NCBI GenBank assembly: GCA_010027105.1
Contig: RGVT01000007.1
Coordinates: 1-22,163 of the forward strand
Direction of reading: 5' to 3'
DNA: 22,163 bases
Source: Planctomycetia bacterium
GTDB taxonomy: Bacteria > Planctomycetota > Planctomycetia > Pirellulales > UBA1268
Shown: positions 8,258 to 15,963 of the stretch, one piece after another
Position numbering within the stretch: position 1 is the first letter of the stretch
How the letters are laid out: each line of letters opens with the position of its first letter
The notes under the pieces: model-generated
Database searches by the model: none
The model's input: only the letters and a program-made list of their open reading frames with translations
What the model was told of the DNA's origin: nothing
Translations under genes and position numbers: made by a program

Positions 8258-8392
8258 CTACCGCACGACCGTCAACAGCGTGGTCACGAAGTCGTGCACG
8301 GCCCGGGCGAGCGGCGTTTCCGTGCCGAGCTCCTGTCCCAACCGCACGAGGACGAGCGCCTGGATGATCGCGTTCCACGTCAGGCGTTTCAT
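8258..8392 (-). CDS. Small protein of 44 residues, unknown function
   Basis: ATG at 8390-8392 is preceded by AAGGAGGG (8397-8404, minus strand), one of the strongest Shine-Dalgarno sequences in the window, at normal spacing; the stop is TAG at 8258-8260. The product starts 'MKRLTWNAIIQALVLVRLG' and ends 'RAVHDFVTTLLTVVR'. It is a mostly hydrophobic or amphipathic helix with a basic start, and could be membrane-associated. The frame is open further upstream to ATG 8584, but that would run into the divergent methyltransferase gene. It lies 46 bp upstream of the aminopeptidase P-like gene on the same strand and may be its leader cistron. I do not recognise a family. Confidence 0.55.
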   Translation of the reverse strand: MKRLTWNAIIQALVLVRLGQELGTETPLARAVHDFVTTLLTVVR

Positions 8393-8544
8393 GTCACCCT
8401 CCTTGGCGAAGAAACAAGAAACACGAGCATGCAAGTGTTGCGATGAAGCGTTGAAAATCAAAGGAAAATCGCTCATCTCCGGGCGTCCGACGGCTTTGGG
8501 CCGACGGACACCTGCGCACGGTTCGAGCGTAGACTTGAGCCGCC

Positions 8545-9360
8545 ATGAAGCGATCCCTTCCCCGCAGAGCAGACCAGCGACCACCCCGCGAATCCGCCGC
8601 CCGGCCGGCCCGGCACCAGCGGAAGGCCGAGGAGAAAGTCCACGGAATCCGGGCCTGCGAGGCGCTCTTCGCCCGCCGCCCGCAGGACATCGTGCGGGTG
8701 TACGTCACGGCCCGCCGCAAGCCCGCGTTCGCCCGGTTGCTCGAGCACTGCGCGCGCGAGCGGAAGGGGTTTCAGATCGTCGAGGAGGAAAATCTCGAAC
8801 GCCTGACGGGATCGCTCCACCACGAGGGAATCGCGATTTTGGCGAAGGCCTTGCGGCAGCTCGATCTCGCCGGCCTGCTCCACGGCATCGAAGCGGGCAG
8901 GATCACCGGCCCGCTCCTCTATCTCGACGGCGTGCAAAACCCGCACAACCTCGGCACGATCCTGCGCACGGCTGCCCACTTCGGTGCGGGGGCCGTGGTG
9001 GGCGCCGAGGGTGAACTGCCGCCGCTCTCCGCCGCGGCGATGCGGGTCGCGGAAGGAGCGGCGGAGCACGTGCCGGTGGCCGCGCTCGCCAACGCGGGAA
9101 GCGATCTCGTGCGGCTCAGGAAATCGGGATTCCAGCTCGTGGGCACGACGAGCCACGCCGGCGACCCGCTCTGGACCGCACCGCTGGAGGACGCGACGAG
9201 ACTCGTGCTCGTGATGGGGAGCGAGGGGGAGGGCATGTCGCGGGGCATCGCGAAGGCGTGCGACCGCCTCGTGCAGATCCCCGGCACGGGAGTCGTCGAG
9301 AGCCTCAACGTGTCGGTTGCCTGCGGCATCGTGCTCGCCGAAGTCCGCCGCCGGGGCTGA
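8545..9360 (+). CDS. SPOUT-family (TrmH/SpoU, RlmB-like) RNA 2'-O-methyltransferase
   Basis: 271 residues. It transfers methyl from S-adenosylmethionine to a ribose 2'-OH in rRNA or tRNA. A basic N-terminal tail (1-30) is followed by an RNA-binding substrate domain beginning 'VHGIRACEALFARRP' and then the knotted SPOUT domain. Motif 1 is 'DGVQNPHNLGTILRTAAHFG' with Asn135 and catalytic Arg141. Motif 2 is 'VLVMGSEGEGMSR' with Glu227. Motif 3 is 'ESLNVSVACGIVLAE' with Asn255. All family key residues are present and the length is normal. The target (23S rRNA Gm2251 as in RlmB, or a tRNA site) cannot be decided here. ATG 8545 has only a weak purine-rich stretch upstream. The gene diverges from the small gene ending the previous region, with 152 bp between the starts. 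Confidence 0.92.
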   Translation: MKRSLPRRADQRPPRESAARPARHQRKAEEKVHGIRACEALFARRPQDIVRVYVTARRKPAFARLLEHCARERKGFQIVEEENLERLTGSLHHEGIAILAKALRQLDLAGLLHGIEAGRITGPLLYLDGVQNPHNLGTILRTAAHFGAGAVVGAEGELPPLSAAAMRVAEGAAEHVPVAALANAGSDLVRLRKSGFQLVGTTSHAGDPLWTAPLEDATRLVLVMGSEGEGMSRGIAKACDRLVQIPGTGVVESLNVSVACGIVLAEVRRRG

Positions 9361-9644
9361 TGCGCGGCTCAGCGGTGAGCGATGTGGCCCATGGTTCGGC
9401 CTTTCGTACTACGCCGGCTTCGGACCACCCGATCCCCCTCGCCGGACGTTCACTGCGCCCATCCTGGGCTTCGTTCACTCGGAGCGACTGGCGCTCCGGC
9501 ATCCCTGCCTGCGCTGGTCGCAAACGCCGGCTCAAGGGACACGGGTGGCCCAAAGCCTCGCCAACTCGTAGGCGTGAAGAAGCCCGGAGCGGAAGCGACG
9601 CGACTCCGGTTGATGGGAATGCGCAGAACGGAAGCCTCACCCCG
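9361..9644. other. Convergent intergenic region with palindromes
   Basis: No credible gene is seen in these 284 bp between two convergent genes. Two palindromes occur: CGGAGCG-ACTGG-CGCTCCG (9480-9498), and CCGGAG (9584-9589) with CTCCGG (9604-9609) around GCGGAAGCGACGCGA-like sequence. They may act as bidirectional terminators or be remnants of REP-like elements. No T-run follows either. Confidence 0.45.
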
Positions 9645-10953
9645 TCAGCGAATGCAGTAGAGCGCGGCGGTGGAGCGGATCAGGAGGGCGTCGTCGACGA
9701 TGGCGGGCGTGGCCCAGAAGATTTCGTCGGGGCCGCCGAGCGGGTTTTCGGAGCACGGTCGTCGTGCCGCGTTCGTTCACGAGGTAGATCCGGTCGCCGA
9801 CGACGAGCGGTGAGCCCACCGCGGTGTGGCCGCCGGGGAGACGCTTGCGGTAGTGCTCGACGCCCGTGCGCTTGTCGCAGCAGACGGCGAGCTTGTCGAG
9901 AAAATAGAGATGCTCGCCGACGACGACGGGAGACGGCATGCCGGCTCCGCACTTCGTCTTCGACCAGCGCACGTGGCCGCCCTCCGATTGCCCCTTCACG
10001 AGCGTGAGGTCGCCGGAGCAGCCGGGGGCGATCGCATAGGCCGGGGCCTTGCTGCCGGGGCTCGACGTGCCGAAGTAGACGCCGTCGGCATCCGCCACGA
10101 GGGAGCAGGCGAACGACGTGTCGATGCCGCCGAACCGCCAGCGTTCGGCCCCCGTGTCGATGGCGTAGGCGGTGACTCGGCCCTGGCCGGCGGAAATAAC
10201 CTCCGGCACGCCCGCGTTGCTCCACACGATCGGTGTGGCCCACGAGGTGCCCTTCGGGCCGGCGGCCCGCCAGATGTGGTTGCCGGTCGTCGCGTCGAGG
10301 CACACGAGCGCGTCGTTCTCCTCGTTGTAGAGCTGGAGGAAGAGCCGGGCGGTTCCCGCGGCGTCGACGTGGAGCAGGGGGGAGGAGCCGGTGCCGAACT
10401 GGTTGGTCGTCGGCTGCGGCCCGAGTTCCCGCCGCCAGCGTTCGGTGCCGTCGTGGTCGAGCGCCACGAGCGTGCCCGTGGCCCCGAAGAAGGCGAACAC
10501 CGTGTCGGGGGTCGCGCACGGCGTCTCCGTGGCGAACGTGTTCGAGGCGTGCTTGCCGTACTTCGGCCTGGCGTTGGCGACCGAGCGCGACCAGCGGATG
10601 CGGCCGTCGGGAAGGTCGAGGCAGAGCACCCGCCACTCGATCGGCTCCGACGGGGCCGACCCCATGCCCCACGTGGTGAACGACATCACGCCACCCATCA
10701 TGCCGCTGGGCCGCGTGTTGCTCGGCGACACGGCGGCCGTGACGAAGATCCGGTCGCCCGAGACGATCGGCTGCGACCAGCCGGAGCCGGGCAGGGCCGT
10801 GCGCCAGGCGACGCGGGCTTCGTTGCTCCATGCGAGCGGCGCCGCGGACTGCGCCGCGTGGCTGAGCGCGGGCCCGCCGCGGAACTGCGGCCAATCGGCG
10901 GCGGCGACGCTCCCGACAGCCGCCGCGATCACGATCCATGCGATCCGGTGCAT
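9637..10953 (-). CDS. Secreted PQQ-like beta-propeller protein, frameshifted near the 3' end
   Basis: Signal peptide 'MHRIAWIVIAAAVGSVAAA' is followed by the planctomycete hallmark 'DWPQFRG' and repeated PQQ-like blades such as 'LVALDHDGTERWRREL', 'LVCLDATTGNHIWRA' and 'VTAYAIDTGAERWRF'. It is probably a periplasmic or surface propeller; no enzymatic residues are claimed. ATG 10953 is supported by AAGGAGG 7-8 nt upstream. The uninterrupted frame runs to 9637 but its last ~35 residues are Arg-rich nonsense. Skipping one base at 9750 restores 'NPLGGPDEIFWATPAIVDD..ALYCIR' and a stop at 9645-9647, giving about 435 residues. So one extra G (plus strand) at 9750 is a real frameshift mutation or a sequence error. 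It lies 28 bp downstream of the sarcosine-oxidase remnant on the same strand. Confidence 0.85.
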   Translation of the reverse strand: MHRIAWIVIAAAVGSVAAADWPQFRGGPALSHAAQSAAPLAWSNEARVAWRTALPGSGWSQPIVSGDRIFVTAAVSPSNTRPSGMMGGVMSFTTWGMGSAPSEPIEWRVLCLDLPDGRIRWSRSVANARPKYGKHASNTFATETPCATPDTVFAFFGATGTLVALDHDGTERWRRELGPQPTTNQFGTGSSPLLHVDAAGTARLFLQLYNEENDALVCLDATTGNHIWRAAGPKGTSWATPIVWSNAGVPEVISAGQGRVTAYAIDTGAERWRFGGIDTSFACSLVADADGVYFGTSSPGSKAPAYAIAPGCSGDLTLVKGQSEGGHVRWSKTKCGAGMPSPVVVGEHLYFLDKLAVCCDKRTGVEHYRKRLPGGHTAVGSPLVVGDRIYLVNERGTTTVLRKPARRPRRNLLGHARHRRRRPPDPLHRRALLHSLTG

Positions 10954-10981
10954 GAGCAGCCTCCTTGCCGACGGTGAAAGC

Positions 10982-11286
10982 CTAGCAGAATCGCCGCGGG
11001 GAGAGAAAGCCGATCGGAAGCGTGGTGACGCTTGTGGTGGCGAGATCGGCAAGGGCCTCACCCATCACGCTTGCGAACTTGAACCCGTGGCCGGAAAAGC
11101 CGGCGGGCGAGTCGAAGGCGAAGCAGGGGATCGCATCCGGCGCGAAGAACGGCGCCGCGACGGGCCCCGGCCGATACCAGAAGAGCGATTTTCGCAGGAC
11201 CGTGAGCGGCACGTGTGGCACGTGAAGCAGGCCGCGGCGCTGCCGATTCCGCCGAGGCCGACGACGATCACGTCGCAGGATCGCAT
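10982..11286 (-). pseudogene. Remnant of a sarcosine oxidase / N-methyltryptophan oxidase-type FAD enzyme
   Basis: Reading from ATG 11286, the first ~18 residues 'MRSCDVIVVGLGGIGSAA' are the FAD-binding Rossmann start of monomeric sarcosine oxidase-like enzymes. The frame then shifts. The next pieces are 'HVPLTVLRKSLFWYRP' and 'FAPDAIPCFAFD' (middle of the family), followed directly by 'GFSGHGFKFASVMGEALADL' (family C-terminus) and a stop at 10982. About 100 codons remain of some 380, so two large internal stretches are missing and at least one frameshift is present. These enzymes oxidise secondary amines using covalent FAD; this copy cannot do so. It sits head to head with hrpB. Confidence 0.8.
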
Positions 11287-11329
11287 GCCGGGGATGATAG
11301 CGGGGCGACGGAGTTTCGGCTGGGTGCAC

Positions 11330-11351
11330 CGACAGGTCTGGAGGCCTGTCG
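11330..11351. repeat. Single palindromic REP-like element upstream of hrpB
   Basis: CGACAGG (11330-11336) pairs exactly with CCTGTCG (11345-11351) around TCTGGAGG, followed by CTAC. The outline ACAGG....CCTGT..CTAC matches the units of the array at 6921-7019 with a changed centre, suggesting a diverged relative. It lies between the divergent sarcosine-oxidase remnant and hrpB, 26 bp before the hrpB ATG. Confidence 0.6.
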
Positions 11352-11377
11352 CTACGTGTCTACGCTACGATTCGGGC

Positions 11378-13944
11378 ATGACGAACGTCGCTCCTTTGTC
11401 GCTTCGCGATCTGCCAGTCGCCGCCGTGCTCGGCGAGGTGGTGGCGGCATCGCGTGGCGGCGCGGTCGTGGTGACGGCCCCGCCCGGCAGCGGCAAGACG
11501 ACGCTCGTTCCGGCCGCGGTGCTCGACGACCTCGAGCCCCCGGCGAAGGTCGTGTTGCTGCAGCCGCGCCGGCTGGCGGCCCGCGCGGTCGCCCACCAGA
11601 TCGCGCGGCTGCGCGGCGTCGCGCTCGGCGGCGAGGTGGGCTATCAGGTGCGGTTCGACTCGAAGGTGACCCGCGACACGCGTCTGGTCGTCGAGACCAC
11701 CGGGATCATGCTGCGGCGGCTGCTCGACGACGCCGCCCTCGAGGGAATCGCGGCGGTCGCGCTCGACGAGTTTCACGAGCGCACCGTCGAGATGGATCTC
11801 GTGCTCGGCCTGCTTCTCCGGGCTCAGGAGACGGTGCGGCCGGATCTGCGGATCGTGGTCATGAGCGCCACGCTCGCGGCCGAGCCGGTGGCGCGGCTGC
11901 TGGGGCACACGCGTGGTCGCGAATGTCCGGTCGTCGCGGCCAGCGGCCGGATGCACCCCGTCGACGTCCGCTACGGAAAGCATGGCGAGCGGCGCGAACT
12001 CGTCGATCTCGTGACCGGCGCGGTGGCCGACGCGATCCGGGCGACCGACGGCCACGTGCTCGTCTTCCTGCCCGGCGTGGGCGAGATCATGCGCTGCGAG
12101 CAGGCGCTCGCGGCCCTCGCCGACCGCGAGGGTTGTACCCTCCTGCCGCTCTTCGGCGACCTGCCGCCCGAGCAGCAGGACAGCGTTCTCGCCGAACTCG
12201 GCCGCCGCAAGATCATCCTGGCGACGAACGTGGCCGAGACATCGCTCACGATCCCCGGCGTCACGGCGGTCGTGGATTCGGGGCTCGCGAGACAGATGCG
12301 CGTGACGCCGGGGATCGTGAGCGATGTCTCGGCCGTCGGCCGACCAGCGGGCCGGGAGGGCCGGGCGCACCGCCCCTGGGATCTGCTGGCGGCTGTGGGA
12401 CGAGGCGTCGCATCACCATCGGCCCGCCGCCGAGACGCCCGAGATCCTGCGCGGCGATCTCGCCGGCACGCTGCTGCAGCTGCTCGCCCTCGGCGAGCGC
12501 GGCGGGTTTCCCTGGCTCGATCCGCCGCCGGCGGAGGCCACGGAGCAGGCCCGCACGCTGCTTCGGCGGCTCGGCGCGCTCGAGCCGGCCAACGACGGCC
12601 AGCCCGAGCGGCTCACCGGGCTCGGCCGCGATCTCGTGCGGCTGCCCGCCCACCCACGGCTCGCCCGGCTGCTCCTCGCCGGGGCCGCGCACGGCGTCTT
12701 GCGCGAGGCCTCGATCGCGGCGGCCCTGCTCTCGGAACGGGATCCATTCCGGGCGGTGGGGCACGCGCGGCCGGGCCCGCGCGACCGGCTCAACGTGCGC
12801 ACGCGATCGGACGTCGTGGACCGCGTCGTCGCCCTGCAGGCGTTTCACGAGGGCATCCGCTTCGACGACGCGGATCTCGAGCTTCATCCGGGAGGCGCGC
12901 GGTCGGTGCTGCGGACGGCCGAGCAGCTCTACCGGCTCGTGGATGTGGCGCTCGCCCCCCGGGCCGCCGAGCCGGCCGCAGCCCTGATGCGCGCCCTGCT
13001 CGAGGCGTTTCCCGACAGGCTCGCCCGGCTGCGGCCGGGAGCGGCCGACCGCGGCTCGATGGTGGGCGGCCGTGGCGTGCGGCTCGACGGCGGGTCGCGG
13101 GTGCGGCATGTTTCTCGCGATCGACCTCGACGACGCCGCGGGCGAGGCGCGGGTCCGGCAGGCTTCGGCCGTGGAGCCGGAGTGGCTCGCGGAGGGCCCG
13201 CTCGCGGCGGCCAACCTGCGGACCGTCGCAGAGCTCGTCTTCGAGCCGGCCCGTCGGCAGGTGGAGGCCCGCCGTCGCACGCTTTGGATCGACCTCGTGC
13301 TGGAGGAGTCGCCCACGCAGATCACGAATCCGGTGGCGGCCGCGGCACTCCTCGCGCGGGAGGCGGCCGCCGCGCTCGACTGCGTGCTGCCCGCGGCCGA
13401 CTCGGCAGCCGGCCGGCTCCTCGCCCGGGTGCGCTGGCTGGCCGCGACGCTCCCCGATCTCGGGCTGCCCCCCTGCGACGCCGCCGCACTCGCCAGCCTG
13501 CTTCCCGAAGTGTGCCACGGCCTGCGGTCGCTCGACGACGTGCGCGCGGCGGACTGGCTGACCCGCATCCAGGCGCTCGTCGGGTTCGACCGCCTCGGTG
13601 AGATCGACAGGCTCGCCCCGGCGGAGATCGAACTGCCCGGCGGCAAGCGCCAGCGGCTGGAGTACGGCCCCGGAGCCCCGCCCGTGCTCGCCGTGAGGAT
13701 CCAGGGACTGTTCGGCCTGCCCGAGACGCCCCGCGTGGCGGGCGGCCGTGTGCCCGTGCTCCTGCACCTCCTGGGGCCGAACATGCGACCCCAGCAGATC
13801 ACCGACGACCTCGCGAGCTTCTGGAAAACGACCTACCCGCAGGTGAAGAAGGAGCTCCGGCGCCGCTATCCGAAACACGCCTGGCCGGACGACCCGCTCG
13901 CCGCCGGGCCGGCCCGCACGCGCAACGCAGGCCGCACAACCTGA
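11378..13944 (+). pseudogene. hrpB: ATP-dependent helicase HrpB, disrupted by two frameshifts
   Basis: DEAH/RHA-type helicase. Frame 1 from ATG 11378 holds Walker A 'APPGSGKTT' (Lys40), the DEFH box (Asp130-His133), 'SAT' (163-165) and 'TNVAETSLTIPG' (283-294). It loses sense after 'GLARQM' near 12300. The next frame resumes at 'SRPSADQRAGRAGR' (motif VI, about 12327 on) and runs to 'MVGGRGVRLDGGSRVR'. A second +1 shift at about 13107 leads to 'MFLAIDLDD' and on to the diagnostic HrpB C-terminus 'LLHLLGPNMRPQQITDDLAS', 'YPKHAWPDDP'. The full span is about 855 codons, normal for HrpB. At the first break about 20 nt are missing compared with the family and the sequence is an inverted copy of upstream bases. 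Both shifts are +1. The gene is either dead or misassembled. There is no clear Shine-Dalgarno sequence at the start. Confidence 0.88.
12232..12334. repeat. Perfect 34-bp inverted repeat inside hrpB
   Basis: Bases 12232-12265 (encoding helicase motif V, 'AETSLTIPGVT') recur exactly in reverse complement at 12301-12334, separated by 35 bp. The second arm replaces the coding sequence expected between 'GLARQMR' and 'SADQRAGRAGR' and causes the first frameshift. Either a fold-back template-switch mutation or a chimeric read or assembly would produce this. Confidence 0.95.
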
Positions 13945-14098
13945 ACCTGCCCAGGCTCCTCAAGTTCCCCATGCCCCGCGGTCGAGAACCTCTCTACCTA
14001 CCCGCGGTGGCTTCCTGCCGCTGCGCACAGGCTCTTCGGTTCGGTTCCTCAAAGGTTTTCCCTCCCCTCACCGTCGGCAACGACAGGAGATTGTGCAC

Positions 14099-14281
14099 AT
14101 GGTTCGTCTGGCCTTCATCGTCGCGATCGTATCGAGCATGTTCATCGTGGGCGCCGTCGACGCCTCGCAGCCCCGCGCCGCCCGCACCGAGGTGCAGGCC
14201 GCCCGTCGCGGACCGGTGGCCCGCCTGATCGAGCTCGAGCGCCGCAAGAACGAGTGGCTGCGGCAGCAATTCGGTCGATGA
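14099..14281 (+). CDS. Small secreted or membrane-anchored protein with 'ELERRKN.WLR' tail
   Basis: 60 residues. The N-terminus 'MVRLAFIVAIVSSMFIVGAVDA' is a signal peptide or single membrane helix. After a short basic linker the end reads 'VARLIELERRKNEWLRQQFGR', a charged helix. I recall similar short tails in several small planctomycete proteins, but no function. ATG 14099 is chosen because AGGAG (14085-14089) lies 9 nt upstream; GTG 14093 in the same frame would be too close. The stop overlaps the next start in ATGA (14278-14281), indicating translational coupling. Confidence 0.7.
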   Translation: MVRLAFIVAIVSSMFIVGAVDASQPRAARTEVQAARRGPVARLIELERRKNEWLRQQFGR

Positions 14282-14889
14282 GACCGGCGTCCCGGGAGTG
14301 GCTCGCCGGCCTGCGAGACCGCGTCGCGATCACGCGCCGCGATCCGGGCCCGGCGGCCCTCGCCGGGGCATGCGAATCCACGGCGGCAGAAGCCGCCGCC
14401 GAACGGATGATCCTCGCGGCTCATCTGGTGGTGTGGCTTGAAAACGAGTGGCCGCCGCTCCTCGCAGAGCGGCTGGCCACGATGCCGGCCGACGCCGATC
14501 CCGACCCCGCGGTCGTGGTCACGACGTCGCCCGTCGGCATCACGATCGTGGCGGAGACGCTCGGCCGCGACGAACCGCTCCCGGCGGGTCTCCGGGAGGC
14601 GGTCGTCGCGGTCACCGAGCGGGAGTATCGCGACTGGGCGCGGTCGCATCCCGACCCCCGCCATCTGCTCCACGTCAACCACTGGACGTGGCTGAAGACC
14701 GACGTGCCGGCCTCACGGTCGGCCGAGTTCGGTCGGTTTCCCCTCGGGCTGGGCGAGTCGTTCTGGCTGCATCGGACCGGCACCGCCGGCTGCGGCGCGG
14801 AACGTCGGGCCTGCGGCCTGTGGAAGTGGAACGGTGCCTGCGCCAGCCTCGTGGAGGCTCGGTTCGACGAACGCGTCGGCCGATTGTGA
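14278..14889 (+). CDS. Protein of unknown function, coupled to the small secreted protein
   Basis: 203 residues from ATG 14278, which overlaps the upstream stop. The frame is open further 5' to 14254 but that part lies inside the upstream gene. No signal peptide or membrane segment is seen. Helical first half ('AAERMILAAHLVVWLENEWP'), central 'TSPVGITIVAETLGRDEPL', and a Trp/His-rich second half with 'HLLHVNHWTWLKTDV' and 'LGLGESFWLHRTG' plus two Cys pairs near 'GCGAERRACGLWKWNGAC'. No family is recognised. Cytoplasmic location is inferred. The coupling suggests it acts with the small protein. Confidence 0.6.
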   Translation: MRPASREWLAGLRDRVAITRRDPGPAALAGACESTAAEAAAERMILAAHLVVWLENEWPPLLAERLATMPADADPDPAVVVTTSPVGITIVAETLGRDEPLPAGLREAVVAVTEREYRDWARSHPDPRHLLHVNHWTWLKTDVPASRSAEFGRFPLGLGESFWLHRTGTAGCGAERRACGLWKWNGACASLVEARFDERVGRL

Positions 14890-14976
14890 GCGTCTCGGCG
14901 TAGTCCGTCAGGAGATTGCCGGAATCCGGGCAGTGGATTAGTTTCTGGGCCTCGTCGTCATTCTTCGGGGCCACCC

Positions 14977-15960
14977 GTGAAACCACGCATCCTCCTCACC
15001 ACGACGTCGTTCCAGGACACCCCCGGCGTGCACCACGACGCCCTCGCCGACACCGGCTGGGAGATCGTCACCGCCCGCGGGCCGCTCTCCGAGGCCGACA
15101 CGCTCGCCCTCGTGGGGGAGTTCGACGGCTTCATCTGCGGCGATGACGCGATCACGCGCGCCGTGCTCGAAAAAGCCCGGCCGCGGCTGAAGGTGCTCTC
15201 GAAGTACGGCATCGGCGTCGACAAGATCGACGTGAAAGCATGCTCGGAGTTCGGCATCCCGCTGCTCTTCACGCCCGGGGTCAACCACACCACCGTCGCC
15301 GAACACACCTTTCTGCTTCTCCTCGCCCTGGAAAAGAATTTTTTGTTCCATGCGGATTCGACCCGCTCCGGCGGTTGGAAGCGGCAGACCGGCCACGAGC
15401 TGCTCGGCAAGACCATCGGGATCGTGGGGATGGGGCGGATCGGCAAGGAGGTGGCGATCCGGGCCAAGGCGTTCGGGATGAAGCCGATCGGGTACGACGT
15501 CTCTTGGAACGAGGCGTTCGCGAAGGAGCACGGCATCCCGCGGGCGGCTTCGATCGACGACGTGTTCCGCGAGGCCGACTACCTCTCGCTCCACACGAAC
15601 CTCACGCCCGAGACCCGCGACCTCGTCCGGGCCGACTCGATCGCCAGGATGAAGCCGGGCGTGATCATCCTCAACTGCGCCCGCGGCGAGATCGTGAACA
15701 CGGCCGACATCGCGGCCGCGCTCCAGAGCGGCCGCGTGCGGGGCTACGGCACCGACGTGCTCGACGAGGAGCCGCCGCGGCCCGACCACCCGCTCACGAA
15801 ACTGCCGAACTGCGTCGTCACGCCGCACATCGGCTCGCGGACGCACGAGAGCGTGCAGCGCCAGGCGCTGGCCGCAGTCACCAACCTGATCAACGCCATG
15901 CGTGGCGAGAAGCCGCTCGCGCAGGTGAACCCCGAGGTCCCGATCACGAAGGTTGTCTGA
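14977..15960 (+). CDS. D-isomer-specific 2-hydroxyacid dehydrogenase (phosphoglycerate dehydrogenase-like)
   Basis: 327 residues, NAD(P)-dependent reversible oxidation of a D-2-hydroxy acid. The nucleotide-binding loop is 'IVGMGRIGKEVA' (Gly151-x-Gly153-xx-Gly156). The catalytic triad is Arg236 in 'NCARGE', Glu265 in 'DVLDEEPP' and His284 in 'VTPHIGSRT'. The family signature 'YGIGVDKIDVKAC' and 'GVNHTTVAEHTFLLLLAL' are clear. It lacks the ACT and ASB domains of long SerA, so the substrate need not be 3-phosphoglycerate; a sugar-acid or glyoxylate-type substrate is possible given the neighbours. The start is GTG 14977 with GGGG 6 nt upstream, which is weak support. The Ldh-family gene begins 3 nt after the stop, so the two form an operon. 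Confidence 0.92.
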   Translation: MKPRILLTTTSFQDTPGVHHDALADTGWEIVTARGPLSEADTLALVGEFDGFICGDDAITRAVLEKARPRLKVLSKYGIGVDKIDVKACSEFGIPLLFTPGVNHTTVAEHTFLLLLALEKNFLFHADSTRSGGWKRQTGHELLGKTIGIVGMGRIGKEVAIRAKAFGMKPIGYDVSWNEAFAKEHGIPRAASIDDVFREADYLSLHTNLTPETRDLVRADSIARMKPGVIILNCARGEIVNTADIAAALQSGRVRGYGTDVLDEEPPRPDHPLTKLPNCVVTPHIGSRTHESVQRQALAAVTNLINAMRGEKPLAQVNPEVPITKVV

Positions 15961-15963
15961 GAC

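Noticed and set aside
9361..9640. Plus-strand frames of 84-92 codons after the methyltransferase gene
   Set aside because: No start signal, no recognisable motif, and several overlapping frames are equally open; treated as intergenic DNA.
11360..12370. Minus-strand frame of 336 codons over hrpB
   Set aside because: Antisense to clear helicase motifs; no family pattern.
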